A DNA stretch of 64,000 nt, from NCBI GenBank assembly GCA_016721825.1, contig JADKHI010000001.1, positions 930,001 to 994,000 on the forward strand, given 5' to 3'. This stretch comes from Flavobacteriales bacterium. GTDB taxonomy: Bacteria; Bacteroidota; Bacteroidia; Flavobacteriales_F; PHOS-HE28. This document shows, piece after piece, positions 62,808-64,000 of this stretch; position 1 is the stretch's first letter; each line of letters begins with the position of its first letter. The position numbers and the translations under genes were made by a program. Under the pieces are notes generated by a model. The model did no database searches and was not told where the DNA came from. It saw only the letters and a list, made by a program, of their open reading frames with translations.

Positions 62808-64000
62808 TCAGAAGCGGGCGCTCAGATCGAGCGTACTCACACTGGCGGAAGCACTGTTACCAGAAGGCAGCTCTTGGATGCTGGCGTCGCTGCTACCGGC
62901 GGGCATGTTCTCAAAGGTGCTGCGCGGAGCCGTCGGCTGTGCTTGGCCTTCGTTCTCGTTGATGTGCGGTGCGATGATCAGCGCCACGATGGACGTGAGC
63001 TTGATGAGGATGTTCATCGAAGGACCGCTGGTGTCCTTGAAGGGGTCGCCCACCGTATCACCGGTCACAGCTGCCTTGTGGGGCTCGCTGCCTTTCTTGA
63101 ACTCTTTGCCGTCGATCATCACGCCCTTCTCGAAGCTCTTCTTGGCATTGTCCCACGCGCCACCAGCGTTGTTCTGGAACATGCCCATGAGCACACCGCT
63201 CACGGTGATACCGGCGAGCAGACCACCGAGGGCCTCAGGACCGGCGAGGAAGCCGACGATGATGGGCGACAGCAGCGCGAGGGCGCCGGGAGCGATCATC
63301 TCACGGATGGAGGCCTTGGTGCTGATGGCCACGCACTTCTCGTACTCGGGCTTCGCCTTGCCTTCCATGATCCCGGGGATCTCGCGGAACTGGCGGCGGA
63401 CCTCCTTCACCATGTCCATGGCGGCCTTGCCCACAGCGCTGATGGCCAAGGAGCTGAAGAAGAAGGGGATCATGCCACCCACGAACAACATGGCCAGCAC
63501 ATCGGCCTTGTAGATGTCGATGCCGGTAATGCCGGACATGCCCACGTAAGCTGCGAAGAGCGCAAGGGCGGTCAATGCGGCGGAAGCGATGGCGAAGCCC
63601 TTGCCCGTGGCAGCCGTGGTGTTGCCCACAGCATCCAAGTTGTCAGTACGCTCACGCACTTCCTTCGGCAGGCCGCTCATTTCAGCGATGCCACCTGCGT
63701 TGTCCGCGATGGGACCGAAGGCGTCGATGGCGAGCTGCATGGCCGTGGTGGCCATCATGCCCGCTGCCGCGATCGCCACACCGTACATGCCGGCCAGGCT
63801 GAACGAACCCCAGATGCCGGCCGCAAGGATCAGGATGGGGAGCACCGTGCTCTCCATGCCCATGGCCAAGCCGCCGATCACGTTGGTGCCGTGGCCCGTC
63901 CCGCTCTTCTGCACGATGCTGTCCACCGGACGGCGACCCATGCTGGTGTAATACTCGGTGACCATGCTCATCAACGTACCGACCACGAGGCCGAGGATGA
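62808..64000 (-). CDS. hppA: Membrane-bound ion-pumping pyrophosphatase, C-terminal part
   Basis: About 395 residues of the usual 700-plus are visible; the start lies beyond the window. The enzyme hydrolyses pyrophosphate to pump Na+ or H+ out of the cell. Seen: GTGHGTNVIGGLAMGMEST, the DAFGPIADNAGGIAEM motif, GNTTAATGKGFAI, NNAGGAWDNAKK and the TGDTVGDPFKDTSGPS substrate segment. Ala in GNTTAATGKG rather than Lys marks the K+-dependent class, which includes the Na+ pumps. Several membrane helices are clear. A serine-rich tail of about 50 residues after the last helix is a little longer than usual. Confidence 0.95.
   Translation of the reverse strand, partial: ILGLVVGTLMSMVTEYYTSMGRRPVDSIVQKSGTGHGTNVIGGLAMGMESTVLPILILAAGIWGSFSLAGMYGVAIAAAGMMATTAMQLAIDAFGPIADNAGGIAEMSGLPKEVRERTDNLDAVGNTTAATGKGFAIASAALTALALFAAYVGMSGITGIDIYKADVLAMLFVGGMIPFFFSSLAISAVGKAAMDMVKEVRRQFREIPGIMEGKAKPEYEKCVAISTKASIREMIAPGALALLSPIIVGFLAGPEALGGLLAGITVSGVLMGMFQNNAGGAWDNAKKSFEKGVMIDGKEFKKGSEPHKAAVTGDTVGDPFKDTSGPSMNILIKLTSIVALIIAPHINENEGQAQPTAPRSTFENMPAGSSDASIQELPSGNSASASVSTLDLSARF

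Overview
The window looks like a chromosomal segment from a GC-rich member of the Bacteroidota, probably a Flavobacteriales-type lineage. The evidence is five secreted proteins with type IX secretion (T9SS) C-terminal sorting domains, or remnants of one, DUF6089, GH3 and DUF2797 family genes, two bacterial deoxynucleoside kinases, and Bacteroidota-style promoters (TAnnTTTG at -7). No taxonomic search was possible, so the species is not named.

Layout. 1-6295 holds ordinary genes: the end of an adenine deaminase, a DUF1508 protein, a fatty acid desaturase, a small membrane protein, a Fic protein whose catalytic histidine is replaced by asparagine, a DUF2167 protein and gluQ. 6295-14009 is an integrated element. 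A perfect 226-bp direct repeat (6301-6526 and 13757-13982) flanks about 7.2 kb of sequence that looks less GC-rich and contains five convincing genes. One end of the repeat lies in the anticodon stem-loop of tRNA-Gly(GCC), which is intact on the right and truncated on the left. The other end stops two bases short of the acceptor end of tRNA-Leu(TAA), which is intact on the left and damaged on the right. The recombinase of the element is the most unusual protein here: one 763-residue reading frame joins an N-terminal TIR-like NADase-type domain of the kind found in CBASS/Pycsar effectors, an unrecognised middle domain, and a complete Bacteroidota tyrosine recombinase. The cargo includes a CoiA-like nuclease with a coiled-coil tail, a winged-helix protein, a membrane/coiled-coil protein and a small secreted cysteine-rich protein.

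14101-31667 is core genome: a YfhO-type membrane protein, mutS, a SpoU-family RNA methyltransferase, a DUF6089 protein, small exported proteins, a TPR lipoprotein, a deoxynucleoside kinase plus folK, sppA, a DUF2797 protein, a GH3-family gene with a downstream exported protein, and a second deoxynucleoside kinase.

31976-62743 is a co-oriented array of five T9SS cargo genes. The first four encode very large surface or secreted proteins (3905, 1576, 1538 and about 2545 residues). Their N-terminal halves differ (beta-helix, LamG, cleaved-adhesin, fibronectin III, CUB, P-domain and GEVED modules), but all share the same roughly 700-residue C-terminal assembly ending in the sorting domain. At DNA level the last 2 kb of copies three and four, including the terminators, is nearly identical. 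The fourth copy carries a single-base deletion that cuts off its sorting domain. The window ends inside a K+-dependent-type membrane pyrophosphatase gene.
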